Source: Planctomycetota bacterium (GTDB taxonomy: Bacteria > Planctomycetota > Planctomycetia > Planctomycetales > Planctomycetaceae). Taken from it: 8,020 nt of DNA. Below the pieces are notes generated by a model. That model made no database searches. It saw only the letters and a list, made by a program, of their open reading frames with translations, and had not been told where the DNA came from. Position 1 is the first letter of the stretch; each line of letters begins with the position of its first letter. The stretch spans positions 1 to 8,020 of the forward strand of contig JAQBZS010000294.1 in the NCBI GenBank assembly GCA_027622115.1, in the 5' to 3' direction. Positions 1 through 6,517 of the stretch are shown here, in pieces. A program made the translations under genes and the position numbers.

Positions 1-93
1 CATCCTCTCGGCTGGGCTCGCAACATGAGCGTATTTCAAGACCGAGCCCAACAGGTGCTCAAAACGTTGCGGTCGTACTTCGCCGGCGAGTAA
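1..93 (+). CDS. C-terminal end of an unidentified protein (partial, runs off the left edge)
   Basis: Frame 1 is open from the window edge to a TAA at 91-93 and gives 30 residues beginning HPLGWARNMSVF and ending LKTLRSYFAGE. The composition (aromatic start, then an amphipathic helix rich in Q, R, L and K) reads like the terminal helix of a soluble enzyme. The strong palindrome just downstream fits a gene end here. The fragment is too short to assign a family, and I do not recognise it. It converges on the minus-strand gene that ends near 196-210. Confidence 0.6.
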   Translation, partial: HPLGWARNMSVFQDRAQQVLKTLRSYFAGE

Positions 94-102
94 ATAAGTA
101 GT

Positions 103-169
103 CGTAGGGCCGGTTCCTACCGACCGATCTATCATCGGTATCGCGTGGCCGGTGGGAACCGGCCTTACG
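103..169. repeat. Long imperfect inverted repeat (REP-like element or bidirectional terminator)
   Basis: Bases 103-122 and 150-169 are reverse complements at 18 of 20 positions; the core of the arms is GGCCGGTTCC. Between them is a second, smaller hairpin, ACCGAT (123-128) against ATCGGT (134-139) around a 5-base loop. The element lies in the gap between two convergent genes. Neither side has a U-tract, so a classic intrinsic terminator is not indicated, although a stem of this strength could still stop or stabilise both transcripts. From memory, palindromes with a GGCCGGTT/AACCGGCC core are dispersed in planctomycete genomes. That is recollection, not something visible in this single copy. 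Confidence 0.7.
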
Positions 170-195
170 CAGTGGCACACATGCATTTGCCCGTG

Positions 196-2403
196 CTACC
201 CAGCCGCGATCATTCGTCGGCCAGCCGTTCGAATTCCGCCAGCAATGGTCGGTAGGCGTAGGCGTTCAACCGCCACCAAGCCTCGGTCACTTTGATCCCG
301 CGCGACGTCGGAGAGAGTGTTGATGCAGTTGTAAGTTTGCTCGATCGCCGCTTCGAGATGTTCCAGCGCCTTTTCGGTGTCGCCGGCTTGCTTGGCGATC
401 GCTGCCGCCCGAATCGCCTTCACGGCCGCGAAGTACTCCAGCACGTATTCGCCGCGTTTGGCGTAGTAGAACAGCATGTGTTTCGCACCGCCGTCGATCG
501 CGCCGTGGGCTCGGTAAAGTTCGATCATGTATTGCGTGTAGGCGTCCTCGGCTTCCTTCCACCAGTCGGGAATGGGTTTCTGCTGATAGTGCTTCATCAG
601 CAAGCCGGGCACCGGAAACGCGAATCCCAAGTCTTGCCGGTCGATCACATTGGTCGCTCGCTCCAAGTGTTCCCAAGCCAGCCACAACCGATCCACGGCG
701 GATGGATTGCCGGTGGCCGTGGTCCAGAGTTCCTTGAACGCGGCTTCGGCAGACAAGTCTTTTGTCCAGGCCGATCGTGACAGGAAATACACCGCCGGAT
801 CGAGTTCCGCCGGCACCCAGTACCTCGTCGAGAAGCCGTCCCAACCCAGTTTCTTCAGATCGCTCGTCAAGGTGCCGATGCTTTGGAGAGCCGATTGCGG
901 CAGCAGTCCCACGTTGTCGTCGGCCAACGTCATGATGAGTTGGCTGGGGACTTTGTCCGCCGAAACCTGAGCCAGGAGCTGACGTTGCTCGACAACGCGT
1001 CGCGCCGTGTAGTCCACGAAGCTGAGCGTTCCGGCTCCTTTCGGAATGACGCGATCCAATACCGGATACAGCGCGGGATCCACTTGCGTGATCACCAGTT
1101 CCACGGAACTGCCGTCGGCACGTTGGAGCAACTTTCCGTCAGCGAATAACTCCGCGAAGAACGCCAGCGCGACGATGTTCCCGCGCACGGCTTGCTCGCC
1201 ACGTTTCCCGGATGCGGTGGTCTTGCGATTGGCGGCGGCCTTTACAAGCTTCTCGACCGTGATGTCTTGCGGAACTCCTCGTTTTTGCAGCATCCGGAAC
1301 GCGGCGTCGGCATGTTGACCCCATTCTGGAAACTCGGGCAACGTGAGATACAACGTGTCGAGTTTCGGGTAAGTCTCTAGGTAGGCTCGGATTTTCGTCG
1401 TCACCAATTGTTTGAGCAGCGGATCGTGTGGTCCTTGTTTGGACGCTGGAGTGATGGTCAGGTTCTTGAATTGATGAGCGACCTTCGAGCCCGGCAGCAC
1501 GGACTGGAATTCGCGGGGAAACTCCAGCGGCGAGATACTGACGCCGACCGTCATCCCTAATTCCTGTGCGGCGTCGATCAAGCCTTGCATGTGTTTGCGG
1601 CCGGCGGCGTGTTGCTCGGCGGAAGTTGTCAGTCCCGCGAAGTCCGGGTTCTCGAACAGTTTCTGTCCGAGAAAGACCTTCTTGCCCACGGTATCGCCAT
1701 CGACGCGATATTCTTCGCCGAACCAGTGCAAGGCGGTCTGTTTCTTGACGCCGCCAAATTCGTACTCCACGAACGGCTGCCAGGGATAGACACTGAGCAT
1801 CAGCCGATTGAACTTTAGTTTCGCGAGCTGTCGCAGAAAGCGTTTGTGTTCTTCCAATCCCCAAGATTCGGGGCCGATGGCGAAGTCGTTGATGGTGCGC
1901 CACGTGCGAGATTTGAGTTGCGGTTCGAGCACCACGTTGGCATCGGTGAGCTTGAACGGTCGTTTCTTGAGCGGGTCGATGTCGCCGCGCGGGAGAGAGC
2001 GGATCCCGAGTCGATGCCCGAATTCGTAGACCGCCCACAACGTGGCCGCCGCACTGCCGCCTCCAATGACGTGTGTTTGTAGCGCGGCGTTCGAGCGGAT
2101 GACGATGCCTTGATCCGACGTCTTCGGCCAATCCTTCACGAGTTTCGCGATCCGTGGATTCGTGGTTGGACTGCCGATCCACACGTTCGTGCTCGATCTC
2201 GCCGCGACGGCGCTGACGCTGACATCAACATCGTCGAACACACGTCGGAAGACGTCCGCCAGTTCCGTGGCCGCGAATCGCTCCAACTTTGGAGCGTGCT
2301 CACCATGGACGATCTGCACGACGTCCGTGCCGTTTGCCGAGTGGAAATTGCCGAGTACCGCTGATGCGAAGACGGCAAGCACCGTCAATCGGTGGTCGAT
2401 CAT
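196..2403 (-). CDS. Secreted glycosidase-like protein with alpha-glucuronidase-type N-terminal domain (3' end probably frameshifted)
   Basis: The start is the ATG at 2403, preceded by GAGGGA (2418-2413) nine bases upstream, and followed by a signal peptide: MIDHR, a hydrophobic stretch of about 13 residues, and cleavage near residue 23-25. The frame stays open upstream of this ATG, but that part is only antisense to the neighbouring gene. Residues 27-142 resemble the alpha-glucuronidase/GH67 N-terminal domain (VWIGSP at 74-79, a GGGS turn at 114-117, LWAVYEFGHRLG at 122-133). From about 163 the sequence looks like a TIM barrel (SRTWRTIND, then KFNRLMLSVYPW). LTLPEFPEW places acidic residues E357 and E360 at a strand end, as in retaining glycosidases. 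The C-terminal third is helical. This suggests an exported polysaccharide-degrading enzyme, substrate unknown, and catalytic activity is not proven. The last 23 or so residues are probably in the wrong frame: the next frame gives LNAYAYRPLLAEFERLADE and stops at 210. Confidence 0.85.
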   Translation of the reverse strand: MIDHRLTVLAVFASAVLGNFHSANGTDVVQIVHGEHAPKLERFAATELADVFRRVFDDVDVSVSAVAARSSTNVWIGSPTTNPRIAKLVKDWPKTSDQGIVIRSNAALQTHVIGGGSAAATLWAVYEFGHRLGIRSLPRGDIDPLKKRPFKLTDANVVLEPQLKSRTWRTINDFAIGPESWGLEEHKRFLRQLAKLKFNRLMLSVYPWQPFVEYEFGGVKKQTALHWFGEEYRVDGDTVGKKVFLGQKLFENPDFAGLTTSAEQHAAGRKHMQGLIDAAQELGMTVGVSISPLEFPREFQSVLPGSKVAHQFKNLTITPASKQGPHDPLLKQLVTTKIRAYLETYPKLDTLYLTLPEFPEWGQHADAAFRMLQKRGVPQDITVEKLVKAAANRKTTASGKRGEQAVRGNIVALAFFAELFADGKLLQRADGSSVELVITQVDPALYPVLDRVIPKGAGTLSFVDYTARRVVEQRQLLAQVSADKVPSQLIMTLADDNVGLLPQSALQSIGTLTSDLKKLGWDGFSTRYWVPAELDPAVYFLSRSAWTKDLSAEAAFKELWTTATGNPSAVDRLWLAWEHLERATNVIDRQDLGFAFPVPGLLMKHYQQKPIPDWWKEAEDAYTQYMIELYRAHGAIDGGAKHMLFYYAKRGEYVLEYFAAVKAIRAAAIAKQAGDTEKALEHLEAAIEQTYNCINTLSDVARDQSDRGLVAVERLRLPTIAGGIRTAGRRMIAAG

Positions 2404-2476
2404 GGATTTCGTTCCCTCATCAATTGGCGGGTGTGGTGGCTTCCAAGCGATCATGTCGGATGCGGACCGCAGGGAT

Positions 2477-3064
2477 TCATCCCTTCTCCTTGAACACCGT
2501 GTCGATGGCAATGCCGGCGGCCAGAAGGAGTTCACAGTCACCGGGTTCGGTGTCACCGGTAATGTCGATGATGTAGTTGTCGGCCGATGTAAACAGCTCT
2601 TTGCCGAGCCCAGCCCACTTCTTTGTGACCGAGCCGATCTCTTCGCCATCGACAATGAACTTGAAATTCCAACCCTTCCAGTCGCCCTTGACGAGGGCGA
2701 ATTCATTGTCCGCAGCATCGAAGACTCGGAACGCACCTCCCAGCGAAAACATTTTTCGCAGCAGACTGCCGACCAATTTCCCGTCTCCGTCGCTGATGGT
2801 GCATCTGGCTCGAAACAGCGCGACGCCCCGCTTCAGCGTGAGCACGGGAGCCGAGTCCGGCGTGTATTCGCCTTCGTAGAAGTTCACGGTGGTGGGGAGC
2901 AGTTGCTTGGAAATGATCAATCGCAGGATTTTTACCAAAGCGCCGGGTTGTTCTTTGGCGACGCCGATGGGTTCTTGCGTTTCGGGATCGAGAATGTCGT
3001 AGGTGTCGGTGAGCTTAAACATCCCGACGTGTTCACGGATGAAGAATGATTTGCGGTCGAACAT
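2477..3064 (-). CDS. LURP-one-related / scramblase-like beta-barrel protein
   Basis: A protein of 195 residues. The ATG at 3064 is chosen because GGGAG (3075-3071) sits six bases upstream; the frame extends further upstream without similar support. The fold signature is that of the Tubby-like LURP-one/phospholipid scramblase superfamily. It has an N-terminal strand block FFIREHVGMFKLTDTYDI, a middle segment with RVFDAADNEFALVKG, and the typical late motif GSVTKKWAGLGKELFTSADNYIIDI. The chain ends in a hydrophobic helix (ELLLAAGIAIDTVF), matching the buried central helix of the barrel. There is no signal peptide, so it is probably cytoplasmic or bound to the inner face of the membrane. Bacterial members have no settled function; lipid movement should not be assumed. 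It lies 73 bases upstream of the secreted glycosidase-like gene on the same strand, so the two may be co-transcribed, though nothing else links their functions. Confidence 0.85.
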   Translation of the reverse strand: MFDRKSFFIREHVGMFKLTDTYDILDPETQEPIGVAKEQPGALVKILRLIISKQLLPTTVNFYEGEYTPDSAPVLTLKRGVALFRARCTISDGDGKLVGSLLRKMFSLGGAFRVFDAADNEFALVKGDWKGWNFKFIVDGEEIGSVTKKWAGLGKELFTSADNYIIDITGDTEPGDCELLLAAGIAIDTVFKEKG

Positions 3065-3160
3065 TTCGTACTCCCAGGTGATTGATTCGCGGTGAGACGA
3101 GATGCTGCCAAACGGCTGGGCTGCCCACAAGCGGCAGCGGCAAAATGAGCTTCGACTGCT

Positions 3161-3189
3161 GTGCGAGACGAGCAAACGCCTGCTAAACT
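3161..3189 (+). promoter_or_regulatory. Candidate promoter of the tRNA gene (extended -10)
   Basis: TGC-TAAACT at 3181-3189 looks like an extended -10 box, matching TATAAT at 4 of 6 positions. The hexamer 17 bases upstream (GTGCGA, 3161-3166) is a poor -35. Transcription would start near 3196, giving a leader of about 9 bases before the mature tRNA at 3205, which is plausible for a tRNA. A similar GCTACATT string precedes the acyltransferase gene at 6872. The support is pattern only. Confidence 0.35.
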
Positions 3190-3204
3190 TCCCGGCATCC
3201 GACG

Positions 3205-3278
3205 GGGGCCGTAGCTCAGTCGGTTAGAGCAGTCGACTCATAATCGATTGGTCGCAGGTTCGAGTCCTGCCGGCCCTA
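3205..3278 (+). tRNA. tRNA with CAU anticodon, probably tRNA-Ile2 (lysidine type)
   Basis: All arms fold. The acceptor stem is GGGGCCG (3205-3211) with CGGCCCT (3271-3277), seven pairs including one G-U at 1:72. The D arm is GCTC/GAGC around a GG-containing loop. The anticodon stem is GTCGA/TCGAT with loop CTCATAA (3237-3243), so the anticodon is CAT. The T arm is GCAGG/CCTGC with loop TTCGAGT. The discriminator is A3278, and CCA is not encoded. It is not initiator tRNA: position 1 is paired with 72 and the anticodon stem lacks the three G-C pairs. The stretch AGAGCAG...GACTCATAATCG.TTGGTCGC closely follows the E. coli tRNA-Ile2 pattern (C34 modified to lysidine by TilS, reading AUA) better than elongator Met. 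The identity is an inference; that it is a tRNA is certain. Confidence 0.96.
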
Positions 3279-3280
3279 TG

Positions 3281-3315
3281 ACCTCTCTTGCGTCGCGATG
3301 CAGGAGAGGTTTTTT
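3281..3315 (+). terminator. Intrinsic (Rho-independent) terminator of the tRNA gene
   Basis: ACCTCTCTTGC (3281-3291) pairs over 11 positions with GCAGGAGAGGT (3300-3310), with one T-G wobble and an 8-base loop GTCGCGAT. It is followed directly by a T-run (3310-3315). It begins three bases after the discriminator base of the tRNA, so the tRNA appears to be transcribed alone. On the minus strand the same stem has no U-tract after it, so it would not be an efficient stop for the convergent acyltransferase gene ending at 3336. Confidence 0.93.
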
Positions 3316-3335
3316 GTTGCATGTGCATGCTCGAA

Positions 3336-4052
3336 TCAAGCGGCTTGCTTCATCGCCGGTGGTTCGGCCAGCAGTTCGTCGATTGAGCTGATCAGCCCGT
3401 TCGCAAGTCGTTCGGCGCACGACTGGGTCGCGTGGAGTTGCTGTTCGACGATGACGGTCAAGTCGCGCAGTTGATCCTTCGAGAGCTTGGCCGGAATCGT
3501 AATCGCCTTGCCGGTTACGAAATGCACCTTTGAAAACGGCTTAGGAATGACGAGGTCCGTCCAACTTCCGTGCAATCGCCAACAACGCGACGCCGCCGCA
3601 CCCACCGGCACGATGCGACGTCCCATGTGCGACGCCAGAAAGACGATGCCGCTCTTGAGTTCTCGCTTGGGTCCGCGCGGTCCGTCGGGCGTGATGGTGA
3701 TATGCACCTGCTTCGCGGAGTCGATCAACTGCCGCACGGCTCGCGCGCCGCCTCGACTGGACGAGCCTCGCACGGCGGCCACACCCAGCGACTCCATCGC
3801 GAAGGCCAACAACGAGCCGTCGCGATGTTGGCTGACCAGCGTCGACATGTCGTGAATCGGCCCGCAGAACAGCGGAAACGCCAGCGAGTCGTGCCAGACC
3901 GGGTACAAGAATTTCTCGTCCAGCGGTTCGTAGGCGACCGTCCGGGCTTCCATCGGATGGATGCGAATTCGCGTGGTGCGAAACAGCATGCGCAACAACC
4001 CAACCGTGCATTTGGCCGCAAATTTATTCAGCAGTCGACTGCGAATCTTCAT
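3336..4052 (-). CDS. DUF374-family lysophospholipid acyltransferase-like protein
   Basis: A protein of 238 residues, the usual size for the DUF374 branch of the LPLAT acyltransferases, which transfer fatty acyl chains onto lipid acceptors such as lipid A precursors or lysophospholipids at the inner membrane. Visible motifs: PVWHDSLAF with the conserved H54, VSQHRDGSLL (73-82), RGSSSRGGARAV (95-106), ITPDGPRGPK (120-129), IVPVGAAASRCWRL and VIPKPFSKVHF. The N-terminal 27 residues are basic and amphipathic, a likely membrane-binding element. The ATG at 4052 is chosen because AAGGA (4063-4059) is six bases upstream and a promoter-like sequence lies at 4100-4128. The frame is open back to 4313, but that stretch has no family similarity and runs into the divergent kinase gene. 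The acceptor substrate cannot be told from the sequence. The gene converges on the tRNA terminator. Confidence 0.93.
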   Translation of the reverse strand: MKIRSRLLNKFAAKCTVGLLRMLFRTTRIRIHPMEARTVAYEPLDEKFLYPVWHDSLAFPLFCGPIHDMSTLVSQHRDGSLLAFAMESLGVAAVRGSSSRGGARAVRQLIDSAKQVHITITPDGPRGPKRELKSGIVFLASHMGRRIVPVGAAASRCWRLHGSWTDLVIPKPFSKVHFVTGKAITIPAKLSKDQLRDLTVIVEQQLHATQSCAERLANGLISSIDELLAEPPAMKQAA

Positions 4053-4099
4053 GACCCATCCTTGGGAAAATGCTCGCGATATGTTTCGACGTTTCGAGG

Positions 4100-4128
4100 A
4101 TTCTAAATCGAGATGCGAAACACACCAA
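4100..4128 (-). promoter_or_regulatory. Candidate sigma-70-type promoter of the acyltransferase gene
   Basis: Read on the minus strand, TTGGTG (4128-4123) and TAGAAT (4105-4100) are separated by 17 bases. The -10 matches consensus at 5 of 6 positions and the -35 at its first three. Transcription would begin near 4093, giving a leader of about 40 bases that contains the AAGGA ribosome site of the gene starting at 4052. This position also argues against the longer upstream start. Confidence 0.45.
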
Positions 4129-4311
4129 CGGCAGGTTGGGTCGAACCGTGGCGAAATGTGCATGTCAGAATTTGCACGCAGATGGAACTCGCCGAGGACG
4201 TCGATACGGGTCCTCTTCGATTCCTGATAACCTGGGCGAGTTGACGGTAAACCTTCCCACGTGTTCCGCATGATGAAACCGCGCGCCTCAGTTCGAGCGG
4301 CACTGTGTTGC

Positions 4312-6030
4312 ATGAATCATCCATCCGAGACCACATTCGTGGATTATCGTTCCGGTCGATTGAGTCAGGCTCAACGGCAGGCGATTGTGAAACACTTGGC
4401 GAATTGTGCCGCCTGCAAGTCAAAGTTGGACCAGCCATCCGACGACGCACTCAACGGATATGACGGGGAAATCACCCAGTTGGATGGTGACTCAATTGAA
4501 ACCGATTCGGCCTCGGAGAACGCACCCCGTCCCGCGATTGCCACAAGCGATCACCGATCAAGATTCGAGATTCTGGGAGAACTCGGTCGCGGTGGCATGG
4601 GAGTCGTCTATCGCGCGTTGGATTCCCGCTTGAAGCGCGAAGTTGCACTCAAGGTCATCTTGGCGCGAAAGCATGCTGATTCGCACGACGTTGAGCGATT
4701 TCGCGTTGAAGCGGAAACATCAGCAAGACTCGCTCACCCCGGCATTGTGCGGATTTACGAAGTTGGAGAACACGACGGATATCCCTGCATGGTGCTGGAG
4801 TTGGTCGAAGGCTCCAACCTGCAGGAGTACTTGAAACCCGGCCTTCAATCTCCCGAGTGGGCGGCGGCCGTGCTGCTGCAACTGGCCGAAGCGATCCACT
4901 CGGCGCACTTGCAGGGCGTCGTGCATCGTGACTTGAAACCGGAAAACGTATTGCTCTGTGATCCATCGCGCGGCGGCTCCGACTCCGGATCCCGCGTTGG
5001 GACCGTGCTCGACAGCGATCCCGGACAGTCCACGCCCGCAAAGGTTCCGGTGGTCAAGATCACGGATTTCGGTTTGGCTCGTAACTTGGACAGCAACAGC
5101 GACCTGACCAAAAGCGGCATCTTAATGGGGACGCCGGCATTCATGGCGCCTGAGCAAGCCAGCGGCGACGGTCGACACGCGGGGCCGCCGGCGGATCTCT
5201 ATTCGCTGGGGGCGATCCTGTATTACATGCTCACCGGCGAGCCTCCGTTCGCAGCGAACGACGTGATGGTGGCCGTGCTCATGGTGCTGGAAGACGACCC
5301 GCTCCCACCCAGCCAATTGAATCGGCGAGTCTCGCGAGACCTCGACACCATCTGTTTGAAGTGCCTGATGAAGGAGCCCTCCGCTCGCTACGAATCCGCC
5401 GAAGCATTGGCGGTTGATTTACGAGCTTTCTTGGACGGCGAGCCGATTGCCGCACGACCTCTCAATGCCTGGGGGCGATTGCACCGCTGGGCTCGCAGGC
5501 GACCGTTCCTGGCGGTGACCTATTCCATCGGTGTGTTGATGAGTTTGCAATACGTGCTGCTCAAGTTCGTGATCGGCCGCGGCCTGCCGAACGAGGCGGA
5601 TGATGTCGTGCCGATCGTGATTCCAGTGGGAATGCTGGCGATCACGATCTGTCAGTGGCTTATGGACGTGCCACGCTACCGTGAACTCGGCTGTTGGCTA
5701 TTGAGTGTCATTCTGTTCGTGATCCCGACCATTGGTTTCACACTGCTTGACGGACCGGATGCGCCGGCCGTCGGAATCTTTTCGGTGGCAATTGTGACCA
5801 GCTTATTGATCAACGTACGCCAACTCTGGCCCGCAACGAGCTTAGCCATCATTTGCTGGACCTGGTTGAACATCCACGCTTGGCTCTACAAGCCGCAGAT
5901 CACGATCAAAGGCCCTTATACCGTGGGATCCGGACTCTGCTTTTTGTTGATGGGCATCGCGCTGCATCTGGTTCTACGTCGTTTCCGCAACGCGGGGCGA
6001 TCGGTAAGCGGTTCGTCGGTAACTCACTGA
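4312..6030 (+). CDS. Membrane Ser/Thr protein kinase with N-terminal zinc finger
   Basis: A protein of 572 residues. Residues 1-41 (MNHPSETTFVDYRSG..., then H28-x3-C32-x2-C35) look like the zinc-binding module of anti-sigma factors, often found at the start of planctomycete kinases. The kinase domain (about 85-380) has every key element: GRGGMG loop (92-97), K114 in VALKV, the alphaC acid in FRVEAE, HRDLKPEN (205-212), D252-F-G, and GTPAFMAPEQ (273-282). It should be an active Hanks-type kinase. About 28 Gly/Ser/Pro-rich residues (218-246) are inserted between the catalytic loop and DFG. The tail has about six hydrophobic helices (near 398-421, 432-451, 460-479, 486-503, 507-526, 537-556) and ends in a short basic/serine stretch. 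The kinase is therefore cytoplasmic and membrane-anchored; its signal and targets are unknown. The ATG at 4312 is preferred because conserved finger sequence starts there; GTG 4261 and ATG 4270/4273 are in-frame alternatives. No start has a clear ribosome site. Confidence 0.93.
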   Translation: MNHPSETTFVDYRSGRLSQAQRQAIVKHLANCAACKSKLDQPSDDALNGYDGEITQLDGDSIETDSASENAPRPAIATSDHRSRFEILGELGRGGMGVVYRALDSRLKREVALKVILARKHADSHDVERFRVEAETSARLAHPGIVRIYEVGEHDGYPCMVLELVEGSNLQEYLKPGLQSPEWAAAVLLQLAEAIHSAHLQGVVHRDLKPENVLLCDPSRGGSDSGSRVGTVLDSDPGQSTPAKVPVVKITDFGLARNLDSNSDLTKSGILMGTPAFMAPEQASGDGRHAGPPADLYSLGAILYYMLTGEPPFAANDVMVAVLMVLEDDPLPPSQLNRRVSRDLDTICLKCLMKEPSARYESAEALAVDLRAFLDGEPIAARPLNAWGRLHRWARRRPFLAVTYSIGVLMSLQYVLLKFVIGRGLPNEADDVVPIVIPVGMLAITICQWLMDVPRYRELGCWLLSVILFVIPTIGFTLLDGPDAPAVGIFSVAIVTSLLINVRQLWPATSLAIICWTWLNIHAWLYKPQITIKGPYTVGSGLCFLLMGIALHLVLRRFRNAGRSVSGSSVTH

Positions 6031-6044
6031 TCTTTCTTGAGTGA

Positions 6045-6440
6045 ACCATTCCCAAACCCATGTTTGCGGGCTATTCCGCCAGCAAGGGCGGCATGCGAAA
6101 TCTGACTCGCACATTGGCCCTGGAATACGCACCGCGCGGCATTCGCGTAAACGGCCTCGGTCCCGGCGCGACCGTCGCGCCCATGAATGCCGGCTGGATC
6201 GACAATGCCGACAACCGGGCAGTTGTCGAAAGCCATATCCCCATGGGCCGCTCGGGCACATCGGAACACTTTCGGCACGAATCCGTGGAGCGCCGACTAC
6301 GGGCGGTCCCGACCACGACCACGATGTGCCAATGGGCCTGGGCAACATATGCGTCATGCGCGGCTAAACAACGCGGCACGCCACGGGAATCGCCATACGA
6401 CGAGAAGCCGCCTCTACGACGACTTTGCAGTCTGTCGTAG
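6045..6440 (+). pseudogene. Truncated short-chain dehydrogenase (glucose 1-dehydrogenase-like) remnant
   Basis: From 6045 the frame reads TIPKPMFAGYSASKGGMRNL, then TLALEYAPRGIRVNGLGPGA and, from about 6227, VESHIPMGRSGTSEH. This is the C-terminal half of a classical SDR: the YxxxK catalytic pair (Y and K of YSASK), the helix after it, and the PG segment of the cofactor/substrate loop. The order of motifs matches bacterial glucose 1-dehydrogenases. The N-terminal half, including the TGxxxGxG NAD(P) motif and catalytic Ser, is absent: an in-frame TGA (6042-6044) precedes it and the kinase ends at 6030. After about 6276 the similarity stops; the expected YITGQ...DGG ending is missing and the frame runs on into a hairpin before a TAG at 6438-6440. 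A start at ATG 6060 is possible on paper, but the product could not bind cofactor. It is read as a decaying gene fragment. Confidence 0.8.
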
Positions 6441-6446
6441 AGGCGG
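6408..6446. repeat. Strong hairpin / palindrome in the intergenic region
   Basis: CCGCCTCTACGAC (6408-6420) and GTCGTAGAGGCGG (6434-6446) are perfect 13-base reverse complements. Inside, GACT (6421-6424) pairs with AGTC (6429-6432) around a TTGC tetraloop, leaving one bulged T (6433), so the stem is effectively 17 pairs. No T-run follows on either strand. It lies between the SDR remnant and the 3' end of the small gene at 6518, so it may be a transcript end or a dispersed palindromic element. A single copy in the window does not decide which. Confidence 0.7.
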
Positions 6447-6517
6447 GAAATTGGCGTGCATGTTGGAGTATCGAGACCGAGGTTGTCTTCAGCACGGTCT
6501 CACATTCGTCCCTTCAC

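Noticed and set aside
1139..2182. 347-codon minus-strand open frame inside the glycosidase-like gene
   Set aside because: It is a shifted frame of the real gene, very rich in Arg/His/Thr, typical of out-of-frame reading of GC-rich DNA.
2404..2736. N-terminal extension of about 111 codons on the glycosidase-like frame
   Set aside because: It is Ser/Arg-rich, has no family similarity, is antisense-frame to the LURP-like gene on the same strand, and precedes a clear ribosome site, ATG and signal peptide at 2403.
3079..3111. TTGGCA as a -35 box for the LURP-like gene
   Set aside because: The -35 match is good on the minus strand (3111-3106), but no acceptable -10 lies 16-18 bases downstream.
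4241..4274. TTGACG as a -35 box for the kinase gene
   Set aside because: No -10-like hexamer occurs at a normal spacing; the nearest, CATGAT, is 22 bases away.
4053..4313. N-terminal extension of 87 codons on the acyltransferase frame
   Set aside because: It carries no LPLAT similarity, would overlap the kinase gene start, and lies upstream of a good ribosome site and a promoter-like sequence for the ATG at 4052.
6280..6367. Tail reading HDHDVPMGLGNICVMRG in another frame, ending at TAA 6365
   Set aside because: It looks somewhat protein-like and might be a fragment of another gene, but it is too short to assign and has no independent support.
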